From Acephala macrosclerotiorum (lineage: Eukaryota > Ascomycota > Leotiomycetes > Helotiales > Mollisiaceae): a stretch of DNA of 64,000 nucleotides. The DNA lies in the NCBI GenBank assembly GCA_014904845.1, contig MU119392.1:44233-108232 (forward strand). Reading direction: 5' to 3'. The position numbers and the translations under genes were made by a program. The notes beneath the pieces were generated by a model. The model was not told where the DNA came from. It ran no database searches and saw only the letters and a list, made by a program, of their open reading frames with translations. Below are positions 1-10,075 of the stretch, one piece after another. Each line of letters starts with the position of its first letter. The stretch's first letter is position 1.

Positions 1-249
1 AGACTTTGTTTGAATTTTCCAACTCAATGTCAGACTCTCCGCCTCTTTTTTGCCCGGAACTCATGCTTTATGCAGCTTCCAGACCAAACTTCGGGGGCTA
101 GCAGCTTGGGCAAGTTTGGCAATCCCCATTGGTGGACATACACGAGAACCGAACATGTGACATAAGCAAGCTAGGTACCACGTCGTGTTCAAATTGTGCT
201 TCACATCCTTTCCTTCAGTTCCTAGATTGCAAGCTCTTGGAACAACAGC

Positions 250-709
250 ATGACTTGGTTTCCAAATGATAATGGCCTATTGCCCTACTTCCTCCTCATC
301 GTTAGTCGAGCCTCCCTTTTCTAGAACTTCGCTAACAAAGTAGGACGGTGCTCTTTCTTGGTACAGCACGATACAATCATATCTTGCCCCACTGTGGTCA
401 GGTGGGATGATGGGAATGTACACCGGTCCCAATCAATCACAAGTCACGATTCTGTCAGCACACACGTTTGGTTCATGGTTGATTCTGAGCGGCTTCATCC
501 GATTCTACACAGCGTACAATATCTCGAACCCTGGCGTTTACGCAGTTGCCTTCTGTACCTTCGTTGCTATCTCATGGCATTATTTGACAGAATGGTTGGT
601 CTTTCGGACGATGGATATGAGCTCTGGACTGGCGATGGGGTTGTGCATGGACTGTGGGGCTGTCATTTGGATGTGGATGCAATGGAATGGTTACGTTCGG
701 CATGCGTGA
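250..709 (+). CDS. ERG28: ERG28-like ergosterol biosynthesis scaffold protein
   Basis: Erg28 is a small ER membrane protein that tethers the C-4 demethylation enzymes of sterol synthesis. Two exons, 250-300 and 344-709, join in phase around a 43-base intron with donor GTTAGT, a GCTAAC branch site and acceptor TAG, giving about 138 residues, the usual family length. The N-terminus carries the family pattern (short polar start, then GLLPYFLLI), followed by TIQSYL, a YTGPN segment, HTFGSWLILSGFIRFYTAY and a C-terminal EWLVFRT block. Several hydrophobic stretches fit membrane spans. The sequence looks somewhat diverged, so it could be the housekeeping gene or a paralogue. It converges on the sulfotransferase-like gene with about 80 bases between stop codons. 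The exon model is inferred from the sequence; the family call rests on remembered conserved motifs. Confidence 0.8.
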
Positions 710-788
710 TAGGAAACTATTGATAGTCATTTTTGAAGAGATTTAGGTTGAAAATTCCTGCATATCTCCATAGGAATACTACCAGCTA

Positions 789-1907
789 CTACTTGCGAGC
801 GACAGCGGCAGTTCTTATCCCCCACGCAATTGCAAATGCAATAGGTGAAACAATCATGACCTTCCCAACAATTGTACCAACTCGGATGACCATTAAGTTT
901 TGATGTAGGTCAGCAGTTGCTGAAACCTTGTTGATTCTCGGATATGGCTCATCCAGCACAGGCCTTTCGAGAAAAGCACATAGTGGCTCCCATCCACCCC
1001 CAGCTTTGAATTGTAGCAGATTTCCTTTGAAACAATATCGCGGAAATGCTGGTTATGTCTTAGGAATCCTTCTCGAACCTTCTCTCTATTGTAAATATCT
1101 CCGTCGGTCAGCTGAGCTAGGACAAGCTCGAGGACAGCACGTTCAGCCCTAAGTACCTAAGCATGTGAGTTTCAGCGATATTAACAGGTATGAATAATGA
1201 GCCAAACCGGATCGATCCAAGTCGTGATGAACCTGTATGAGGACCATCCTAGAATTTCATAGAACGAATTTTCCACCGAAACCATCCACTTGTCTGGATC
1301 TCGGACGCCCAAGACAACTTTCGCATTTGGGTAAGCCGCAATCAGCTCATCAGCAAAGCACGCATTTGGAACATCCGTGACTGCCTGAACATGAAGACAA
1401 TGAGTATCAGTACGACCTGCTTCAAGACCAATGGTGAAGAACAATATCGAAGACTAACACTGTAGCTTCCAAACACCTTGTCAAACTCTTCTTTCCCATA
1501 TGGCTTCCCTTCGCCGAGCACCTTCGCTCTCACTAAAACGAATTAGTATCAGTATTTCCTTCAGAAAAGAGAAGCGAGGAGGATGAAACCCGCTCGGGAG
1601 CCCCTCCGCCGCAAAATCGAAAAGAAGAGACAGAGGTAAGGTTGATCACTTGCTTCTTCCCAGCACCAAATGGCCTTGAATCCCCTTCCGTTGAGAGAAA
1701 ATATCTCCATATAATGGTACGATTTGTATCCTAGCTTCCCAAGCGCTGTGTAGAGCGCTGGGAATGAAGGTCAGCGATTGTCACTAAAGTTTACGCAGGA
1801 AGTGATTAATACATGGTGCCCGTCCGAGAAAGACCCAAACATAACACCTCCATCTCAGCCGGCCGAGGATCTCTGACCAGGATTTGATCGACATATCGTC
1901 CTGGCAT
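789..1907 (-). CDS. Sulfotransferase-like P-loop protein, possibly broken
   Basis: This belongs to the fungal P-loop sulfotransferase-like family often mislabelled NAD-dependent epimerase. The ATG at 1907 opens with MPGRYVDQ, followed by the phosphosulfate-binding loop LGLSRTGT. Further exons supply LYTALGKLGYKSYHY, GKPYGKEEFDKVFGSY (about 1460-1532), AVTDVPNACFADELI and VVLGVRDPDKW (1240-1400), and a C-terminal stretch ending in ARK before TAG at 789-791 that includes a hydrophobic segment. Introns near 1535-1660, 1400-1455 and 1150-1190 join cleanly; the last is only about 37 bases. Two joins fail by one base: the first intron near 1750-1815, and a GGGGG run near 1003. These may be real lesions or assembly indels, so function is doubtful. 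No typical sulfate acceptor can be named. Confidence 0.65.
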
Positions 1908-2490
1908 ATTTCCTCGTCCTAAAATCCGAAGTCAAGCAAGAACAACGAGATGTGACGAACAGAATTGATCTTTTTTTGAGCTATTCAAGCTTGAGGGAGA
2001 TGCAAAGAGGGTTTAGGCACGTAGTACTGAAGCAAGTGACACTCATATATAGCCAGGCTGAAGCGAGCAAGTGAGCAAATAAGCAAGTGCTGGCATCGGA
2101 CTCTTGGCAAGTTCGGCAGCAGCTATTGGCTGCATATACCCGACGTTCAAGGCAATGAATGTTCAAAACAAGATACGCGAAAGGCAGCTTACGAGGGCAC
2201 GGATGGCACACAGTAAGACATCACTTTCTGGTCGATCATTGAAAATATCTGACGAGAACTCTCGAGCTTTAATTTTGCGCTTTCAAAGACACATTCACAT
2301 CCAATCAACGTCCAACTCAAATTTCCCTCTATTTAGAAGTGCGAAAAGTTTGGTCTGCTGCTGTCACTGTACCAGAGCAGAACTCCATTGCTTTTAAATA
2401 CAAAAACCCATCGTTATCAATAACGAATTAACATTTTATTCGCATTATCTTAGCCCATCCCACCAATCGAGCGTCAAGAGACTGAATCAG
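1908..2490. other. Intergenic, no gene seen
   Basis: The stretch upstream of the sulfotransferase-like start holds only short unsupported open frames. No domain, tRNA or repeat is recognisable. It should contain the minus-strand promoter of that gene and the 3' flank of the small ORF at 2491-2787. Confidence 0.5.
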
Positions 2491-2787
2491 TCATAGAACT
2501 ACCCCTAAGCCCCCAGCAGCAAGCCCCAACCCCATCACGACTGCACCGAGCCCGAGATTCCTTGAGATCTCCTGCCCTTCGCTTGAGTCGCAGGGACAAG
2601 CAAGGATTCTGCAGCAGCATGGGCAGTAACAGTTATGTTTGTTGTAAACAGTTGGGCAGGATGCGTGTTGGAGGATTGTAACTGTTTCGTTTGAGTCGGC
2701 GAGGGTGAAAGTTGCGAACTGAGAGGTCGAACTGGTGGCGAGCGTGGGCGCCAACATAGAGAGTGTTAGTGCCATAGAGAGGCGCAT
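2491..2787 (-). CDS. Possible small secreted Cys-rich protein
   Basis: A single-exon frame of 98 residues starts at a true ATG. It has a hydrophobic N-terminus (MRLSMALTLSMLAPTLA) resembling a signal peptide, then a Thr/Ser-rich segment, then a compact cysteine cluster (CPTVY, CYCPCCCR, ACPC; eight cysteines in about 25 residues), and ends in a Gly/Ala/Leu/Val hydrophobic tail. That tail could be a GPI-attachment signal or a membrane anchor. An AT-rich TATA-like stretch lies near 2935. No family is recognised. Size and cysteine content resemble fungal effector-type proteins, but an isolated frame of this length can occur by chance, so this is a candidate only. Confidence 0.4.
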   Translation of the reverse strand: MRLSMALTLSMLAPTLATSSTSQFATFTLADSNETVTILQHASCPTVYNKHNCYCPCCCRILACPCDSSEGQEISRNLGLGAVVMGLGLAAGGLGVVL

Positions 2788-3632
2788 GTTGAAGTACGAG
2801 TGAGCTCTGTTTGCTACTACGTCTTGGTTTTTGTCAAACGTGATTCTGTGAAGTTGAGGTGTTGGTTCTAGATTAATTTGATTTGATTTGGAAGGATAAG
2901 AATTTCTGGAAAGGAGTAGACAATTGTGCTCAAATTATATACTTCTGTTGGAAGGTAATGGATTCACATTATTGCATTTGGGTTTCATACCTTTTCATGA
3001 ATGTTTTTGACTTAAGCCCTAGAACTCAACATCCCGGAAAATGAAGATTATTGCATTTGAACAACTACAATCATATGAATGAATGTACACCTTTCTCAAA
3101 TAATCGTGTCAAGGACGAAAATTAGAGTGAGATTTATCATGTGTTCCCCCTGAATCTAACCGACAGTCTTCGAGGACTGCAAATCGCTGTGCTATCAGTG
3201 ACAATATGTGTAGCTCGGAAAGCTGCCTTGATATTATTCTTTTATCGGTCTATCGTGGTTTCGTCCGTTCATGGGTGAGTTCAGTGCCATCTCTCTCGCC
3301 ATGGGACAATGACCAATGGCCTGAGTCGCAAACCTACTGTATTCACTTCACGATCGAACCGTATGTGCCATCTCACCTATTTACTGTCAATACATTTGTC
3401 AAGAATGTCCCTGAAACTTTGGGACATTCAAAGTGTCGTCTTTGAACAAAATTCTGTTGCCTTGCATCGCTCCTTCTCGGTTCGTCCTCTGCCCGAGCTC
3501 TTTCTCGATCCACGCAAACATTTCTGCAACTCACACATAAACAATCAACAAACATACATCATTCCGAATATTCAATCCTCACCGGTACATTTAGCACAAC
3601 TGCAAGATCGCCAGACCGCCTCCGACATCAAA
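2788..3632. other. Intergenic, no gene seen
   Basis: This separates the small secreted-protein candidate from the ATP-grasp relic. Short overlapping frames on both strands show no domain. The part nearest 3500-3632 probably carries the old promoter and 5' leader of the ATP-grasp gene. Confidence 0.5.
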
Positions 3633-4962
3633 ATGGGCCCATACCGCACTCCTATAGTCACTCTCGATAAGACTATCGCGGATTTCTATAAGGACGAGAA
3701 CGAGAATACTTAAGATAAAGACCGTGTGATTGTGGCCTTGGTAGCAGCATACCCGACCGGCTTGCATGTTCCGAACCAAAAATACGTCTACCACGATGAA
3801 GATCTGCTGGATAGCAGCGAGTTTCCTGATGGCACTACCGAGCCCGAGCACAAGAATACCGGCGAGATATTGCGAGCACTTGGGACCCAGAAGTTCTCAT
3901 TCTGCGCTGGAAACGTGCTACTCGTCATCTTTGACCCCTCTAACGGTCAAGCTGACGAAGCGGCTGCGGCTGCATTTCAAGCTTGCGTGGAGACTTCCTT
4001 TGGATGGCATGAACCTTATTCCCTACAGCCTCGATCCAGATGTCCACTACGAGTTGCTGTCGAAGCGTGGCTTGGCGGTTGCACCATTCCCGACTCCACG
4101 CTACAGTCATCTGCTCGATCTCAACCTCGATGAGTCAACTAAGTGGCAGATGGACTCGGAGATACCGGAACGCGAAGATGCTGTTGAGTTCTGGATGAAC
4201 GAAATTACAATGGCGGTATCAAATCAAGCCCTTCCCTTCGTCCTTGAGCTCCAACAGACAATTTTCGGCAAGGGAACCTTCATTGTCAAGACTGAAGACA
4301 GACGTTCATCACTCCTGGCTCAGCCCCCCAACCTCATGCGCTCCAATGCAGATCGTACCAACAAATACAACAAGCACTTGCTGCTATCTACCTTCGTTAT
4401 CACCAACTTTATCGACAGCCCGGAAGATAGCCCTAGCTTCGCCATTACCTTCTTCGTCAGACGCAATGGAACCCACGCATTCATCAACTGCTGCGAACAA
4501 AGCCTGAGCAACAGCAATACTTGGAATGGATCTTCGATCACTTTCTCCCAACAAGACAGGCATCAGAAATATTTCTCTAAGACGGTTGCCGACGTCGCCA
4601 GTTATCTCCACAGCAAAGGCTATTATGGCTGCGTTGGAATCGATGTCCTCGAGGACAAGCTAGGCAAGCAATGGGTCGTTGATATGAATGTCCGACCTCC
4701 CGGTTCATTGATTCTAGGTCTAGTGAAGGGATTCCTCTCAGTTGATAGAGATTTTGATGAAGCTTCACTTTTGTCTTCTGTGAAGGTCAAGGCAACAAAA
4801 GAAACTTTCTTGGGGAAGCTTTCGGAGGAGTTCGACGAAGGTCGTTTGATTATGCTTGCTTGGTACGAGGATTTGAATCATAAGGTTAATTGGACGAGCC
4901 TGATTATCAGTGGCAAGACTAAGGAAGCAGTCAACAACTTGATTCAACGAATAGATGAATAG
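3633..4962 (+). pseudogene. Broken ATP-grasp protein (solid-state-culture-specific type)
   Basis: The sequence follows the fungal ATP-grasp family remembered as solid-state culture specific proteins: MGPYRTPIVTLDKTIADF at the start, then IVALVAAYPTGLHVP, YHDEDLLDSSEFPDGT and VIFDPSNGQ, later LPLDGMNLIPYSLDP and YELLSKRGLA, and a C-terminal ATP-grasp core with GIDVLEDKLG, WVVDMNVRPPGSL and LGLVKGFL. The last block resembles the Asp/Asn-Arg metal and nucleotide site of ATP-grasp ligases. The expected length is about 440 residues, which the span matches. The frame is broken by an in-frame TAA at 3711-3713 and by a frame change near 3990-4005; beyond that the frame runs open to 4962. An intact C-terminal product of about 390 residues from 3766 is formally possible but would lack the proper N-terminus. 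Confidence 0.7.
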
Positions 4963-6354
4963 TCGATGCCGAGAAAAGGGTGTTGGACTTGAAGGAAGGT
5001 TGGAGCAATTAATATTCTTCATAACGGGTCTCTGGTGGGTTTGACCAGTTTGCGGGTGAGATCAGTACATTCATAGTTGCTCTTAGAATAGGCTCGATAC
5101 AGCGTGTACCAAAAGTTTTTTTTTCCGACATCCCAATCCACCTCGATTGTCCCATCACAGCTGGGAGATCGAAAATGATGCAAAGGCGAGCGCCGAATTC
5201 CCGATCCCGAGGGTAAAACAGAGAGTTTGTTCTGTTTGTGCAGCCATGTACATTATTTGACGCATTCTGGAAGCTTGACAATCATACTCTCGATGATCCT
5301 CGTTTGCAGTGACCAGCGTACCTGTAAACGAATGCGCTTGTACGTAGGCGCTGGCAATAACTCGCCAGATTTCTCGTGTTCCCTACGGTGGCAAAGCATA
5401 AATATATATCTGAATCCACCGCTTTTTATTTACAAGCGCTAAATAGTTATCGAAATATTGTAAATACTAGACTTTAGCATTATTAAAATAAATAGATTAA
5501 TTAAAGATAAAAACGTATAAATATCTAATAATCGAAATGACTCTCATTTCTTTCTAAGTCAAAATAAGCCGAGGCACGTTGGGGAGATCGGGAATCCTCT
5601 TATTTAAGGTCAATGCGCGTTTTTAATTGGCTAAGAAGAGGATTGTTTACTTGGTCTGTGCAATCCCTTGTTTTTATCGCGTCGAGCGCGTCTCTCTCTC
5701 TATTCTATCTCTCTATCTCTCCATCTCTCCATCTCTCTATCTCTCTCCATTCCATCTCTCTCCATTCCATCTCTCCATCTCTCTCTCTCTCACTCTCTCC
5801 ATCTCTCTATCTACAAACCCAAAAATCGATAATATCTAAGAATTAGAGCATTTTAAAATAGAAGTAATAAATAATTATTTGTTTTAAAAGTGCAACATTT
5901 TATATAGCATTATCTACTTAGATTTATTTATTAGTTGCAAATAAATATTAATAGTTAAACGATAATTTATCTCTTATTAATAAATAAATTATCTATTTAA
6001 AAGCGTTAAATAATCTATTATTAATTTATAAAAATATCTATCTTTTGCTAATAAATATTAATACGTTGGCTCCGTAGGGATTCAACACAGCCGCAATATA
6101 TGCATCGCCTGCGCCGCCCCCCTTCTGCCGCGCCGTGGGGTATTCTGTGTTGGTTATGCATATGCGGCATTGTGATTGGCCGGCCGAATGTTTGCATTCG
6201 TCAAATATAGATTGGGTCCGGGACGAATCGTTACATTGGCGTGTCACTCACATATAATGGTGAAGTTTCAGCCTTACGGGGTAAAAAGCATGGCATATCT
6301 TTCAAAACTTCGAAAAAGTTTCTTCATCAAAAAAACAAAATAAAAAAAAAACAA
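4963..6354. other. Gene-poor stretch with AT-rich segments
   Basis: No gene is supported. The segments 5440-5560 and 5840-6060 are strongly AT-rich, and a pyrimidine microsatellite lies between them. Near 6090-6240 base composition returns to normal without any recognisable coding sequence. Confidence 0.5.
5692..5815. repeat. CT-rich microsatellite (TCTCTCTATCTC-type)
   Basis: An imperfect array of TCTC and TATCTC/CCATCTC units runs for about 120 bases. Translation in any frame gives only Leu/Ser/Pro/Ile repeats, so the open frames here are low-complexity artefacts. Confidence 0.9.
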
Positions 6355-7995
6355 AATGGACGTCCGGTGATGCCTACGAGCTCCTGCCTCACCAGGCTTC
6401 TCCTGATGGCGACATTTCCTTGGAGCCTCGTCAGGCTTATCATGATACGCCTCGAGATGGGCACTCAATTGGCATGTCCATGACTCCATTGGCGAAGCAG
6501 CAAGCTCTTCATGAAGCGGAAAGTCCAGATCCCGGACCAGAGATCTACCATAGTCACTTTTCGCGAAGGAAACAATTCCTAGGGCTACTCCTCGATGAGT
6601 TTCTCTACTTCATCTTAACAATCTTTTTCGTCGGGTGCATTTACGCCACACTGAAGGCTTTTAGGACTCGAACCATCATCGGCCCAGTTGGGAAAAGAGT
6701 TTTCAACGCTCTGGTTACTGGTTTGAGTATGATTCTTGGCATCAGCATTGCAAGCAGCTTCAAGGACTTAGCCATTGATATGAGGTGGTGGATTTTAAGT
6801 AGGAAGAGAAGACCCATTTCCGAGGTAAGAGAAATCTTCTTCTAATATACTCGTATGCATTAGATTGATACTTTCTAGGTGGATGCTATTCTGTCGTCTC
6901 ACAGTCTCACACAGGTCAGCAAATTGGCTGCATCGTCCATGAGGGCTAAAAGCCTGGCATTGTTTTGAGCTGCGTATTATGGGTGCTGTTCAATATTGTA
7001 GGTTGTGCTACTTCTCTCTGTGGGCGCAGTCTTCTGATCTTGTCATGGACTTAGGCTGCTCAAGCTGCCGTTGCCATGCTTGGCTTGACTTACAGTCTTA
7101 ACCCCGCGGTTGATCCAGCGAGGTCAGTTCTGGGATCCACAAGCTTTAGTAATATGTCAGAAACTTATAGCAGAGTTTTAGATGGAGATTCTACACCATC
7201 GAATCAATTAGCTGCACATACGGTATAGTTTCCATTTCCTCAAAATGTGGCCTGGAACTGAAGTGTCTATTAATGCGAGATGTTCCTTCAATTTCTACCT
7301 ATACCTCTGAATGGCGAAGATCAGAACACCACTTCCGAATCAGGGGCATACCTATCCCCAGTTGGGTATACTCAGTGGTTTTTTGACGCCGAAAATCATT
7401 ATGAAAGGATCTTCCAAGAGACATCTGCCACGGACACAACTTCGGCTTTCTTCTGGAGCAATCGAAGCATTGTCACAACCAGCACTTGTAGCGTATGCCT
7501 CGTATTGAACAATACAAATGGGACGCAGGACACTTTCCAATACCAGAAAGACAACGGGACTATAAACCAAACACTCAAAATCTAGGACCAAATTCAACGA
7601 TATATATGACTCGTCCCGAATCAACTGAGTGTGATCTGAGATGCGCGCAGGTTTTTGTCGACGAGAACAATGGAACCTCGGCTTATTATTACGGGCGTGC
7701 TGTTAATTTCAGCACCGTTCGCAACGCCACTGTCAAAGAATAAAAGGTTTCAAATGAAAATGCCAGGCTTGCAGCCGGAGCAATAGCTCTTCAAGGATAC
7801 CAATCGACCGGCAATACCAATGGCAGCCAGTTTCAACAATTTCCGTCCGAGCCCACATATGGGACATTCACCTTTGGGGACGTAGTATATGGACCGAGAG
7901 AAGAAGGTGAGCCGGAAGGAGTCAGGGCTTTGGAGATCAGTAGAGTTGCGAATTGTAAAAGGGTTTCGAAGAGATGGGAGGGATATTATGACTAG
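6355..7995 (+). pseudogene. Multiply disrupted fungal integral membrane protein
   Basis: A former multi-exon membrane-protein gene of unknown function. The first part reads YELLPHQASP, a polar segment, then FLYFILTIFFVGCIYATL and LGISIASSFKDLAIDMRWW, with an intron near 6823-6878. Later parts give VDAILSSHSLTQVSKLAAS, AQAAVAMLGLTYSLNP, an extracellular-looking N-glycosylation-rich region and LAAGAIALQGYQSTGNTNG. The reading frame is broken near the only ATG (6355), near 6966 (one base missing after TTTTG), near 7560 (frame change) and by TAA at 7741-7743 where neighbouring residues are conserved. The stop at 7993-7995 is the likely original end. The family is remembered as a large fungal group without known function; several lesions make a pseudogene call firm. 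Confidence 0.65.
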
Positions 7996-8165
7996 AATGA
8001 TGTATAAAATACAGAACTAGAAGGAGGGCAGAGAGACTGAGGCTGAAGGTGCATGTACGAAGATTGTTGGAATTCTAGACAACTCACTTTTGTGTACGGG
8101 CAAGGGTTTTGCGCGCGAGAAATGTAAAATGAGATAAATGCAAAGTTCATGTGAACTTTTATAAG

Positions 8166-8880
8166 AGTTTGAAGTATTACTAATGGCTCTATTTTTTAAG
8201 CAAAACCCATTAAAAACACTTTTAACTTATTTACTTTACTCACGAATAATTTAATAATTATACTATTAATTAAAAATTTTAAAATTAAAAAGAAAAAAAT
8301 TTAAAAAATTTATTTTATAATAATATAAATAATTAAATTTAATAAATTTTGCGAAAAATTTATTTTTAAATAAAATTTATAATATAAAAAACTTTTTAAT
8401 AAATAGTAATTTTACTTTGAATATTAATAATATTTTTAATTTTGCAAATTAAACATTTTATATAATATTTAAATTTTTTAAAATTTTAATTAAATTTATT
8501 TTTAATATTAATTTTTTTTTTTTTAAGCGATTAATATTATTAATATTTATTAAAGTTTTATAGCTTTAAACTAGTACTCGTATTACGTAGTCACTTGATA
8601 ATATATTATATAATATAAGTTTATGATTTTGTAATAGTTTTGTATTTAGTTAAAAGAGTAAAAATTGAAATTATATACTCTCAATTTCCATCGTCACATG
8701 ACATGCGTCACGTGACGATATATATGTCCCGACAAATACTTATTTAAATTAAATATTATTAAAATATTTATTTATTTTTTAAATTACTTATTATATTGTA
8801 ATTTTATATAGTTTTAAAATTAGATTAAAATGTTAATTTTTAATAAAATTTGCTTAAAAAATAAAACCATTAATAATACT
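8166..8880. mobile_element. RIP-degraded MITE or DNA transposon with TIRs
   Basis: The AT-rich block is bounded by imperfect inverted repeats of about 50 bases. The left end reads AAGTATTACTAATGGC and then TTTTTTAAGCAAAACCC; the right end, reverse-complemented, reads AAGTATTATTAATGG and then TTTTTTAAGCAAATTTT. Differences between the two arms are mainly C versus T, as RIP would give. No transposase is readable inside, so it is either a non-autonomous element or a fully mutated one of about 0.7 kb. An internal segment near 8690-8725 keeps a CACATGACATGCGTCACGTG motif and normal composition. Confidence 0.6.
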
Positions 8881-9189
8881 TTAAATTCTTATTATTTTTT
8901 GTTAAAAACTTAATAAAATTAAAAATACATGTTTTATATTTGCTACTTTTTCTATTTATTACTCTTATTTTCCTCTTTATAATCTTTCCAAATTGATATA
9001 TCTGGCAAGTCCCAGTCTATCCTCTTTCTTTCTTTGATCTCCTTTAGTCTCTTCTCCACCTTTACTCTTACTCTCATCAATACCTTCTTTAATAAGTTCG
9101 CTCCCCACTTTTTCTTGTACGCCATCGCATTCTTTCATTGTATCCAATACTCCACCTACTATCCTTCGAACTGTGTGTGGTAGTGAGCC
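8881..9189. other. AT-rich then pyrimidine-rich spacer
   Basis: The first third is AT-rich. From about 8990 to 9110 the plus strand is strongly pyrimidine-rich (CTTTCTTTC, CTCTTCTCC runs). Nothing coding is recognised before the P450 relic. Confidence 0.5.
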
Positions 9190-9786
9190 AACTAGAAGTA
9201 GAGTGCTGTGATCAAGGAGGGGTTAAGGACGTCTTTCGATGTTCTGGGTTGCCTTCCTTAAGAAGTTCCGAAGCCCGGAGCAACGTTCAACGGGTACTTC
9301 ATCTCTGCTAGAGTATGCTTCCTCAACAATCCTCCTTGCCAATCTCCTGGGCCCAACTGACGAACTCTCAGTATATTGTAGGAATGTCCACCTAAGTCTT
9401 CATCAAGACCCAGCTTATTTCCTCAATCCTGAGAAGTTCGGTCTAAGCAGATGGCTCGGCCCCATCAAAGCTCGAATAATGGATAAAGTGTTTGTTCTAT
9501 TTAGCAAAGGAAGGAGAGGATGTGTTTGGGATGCCGTAAGCCCCATTTTCCTTTTTCACCCTTCTCCCCCGTCTCTGAAAAACAAGCTGTTGAGGAGAAG
9601 AGCTCACGAGAGGGATCCAGACTGGCATACCGTGAAATTTACGTCACACTAGGAACATTCTTTCGCCGCTTCCCCAACGTGAAAGGAAACATTCTGTCAA
9701 AGGAGGATCTGAGTTACGTAGATCATATTTCTGCTTATCATCCTCTGGGTACGGAGGTGTTTAAGGTTACTTCTTCTTCTGCTTGA
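9190..9786 (+). pseudogene. Cytochrome P450 C-terminal relic
   Basis: Only the last third of a P450 remains. VIKEGLRTSFDVLGCLP (from 9208) carries the K-helix ExxR motif. It is followed by VHLSLHQDPAYFLNPEKFG, then the haem-ligand loop FSKGRRGCV near 9500-9530, and, after an intron-like gap and a frame change, LAYREIYVTLGTFFRRF. The N-terminal half and I-helix are absent, and frames switch between segments, so it cannot make an active monooxygenase. The relic sits between a degraded transposon and the RS-rich gene. Subfamily cannot be assigned. Confidence 0.75.
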
Positions 9787-10075
9787 ATGTCCCAGAACAT
9801 GAGAGGACTTGAGAAGGTGAATGATGGGGCGAAAGAAATGCAGCACTTACAGTATAAAGAACGAACAGGAGAAGTAGTAAGTAAGAGAGATGTTTGAAAG
9901 AACTGCTTGCATGTTTCACTCTATCTTTTATGTTACAGAAAGGGCATTGTGCATGAACGAACCAGGCGAGTCGATATCATATGAAAGCCACCCCAAATAT
10001 CTCGCTCGCGACTCATTTCTCATCCTACAAGCCCCACTTCCCCTTTCGATAACCCGACCACCGTATGATAAACAA

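Noticed and set aside
5613..5846. Open frames rich in Ser/Leu/Pro
   Set aside because: They are translations of the CT-rich microsatellite.
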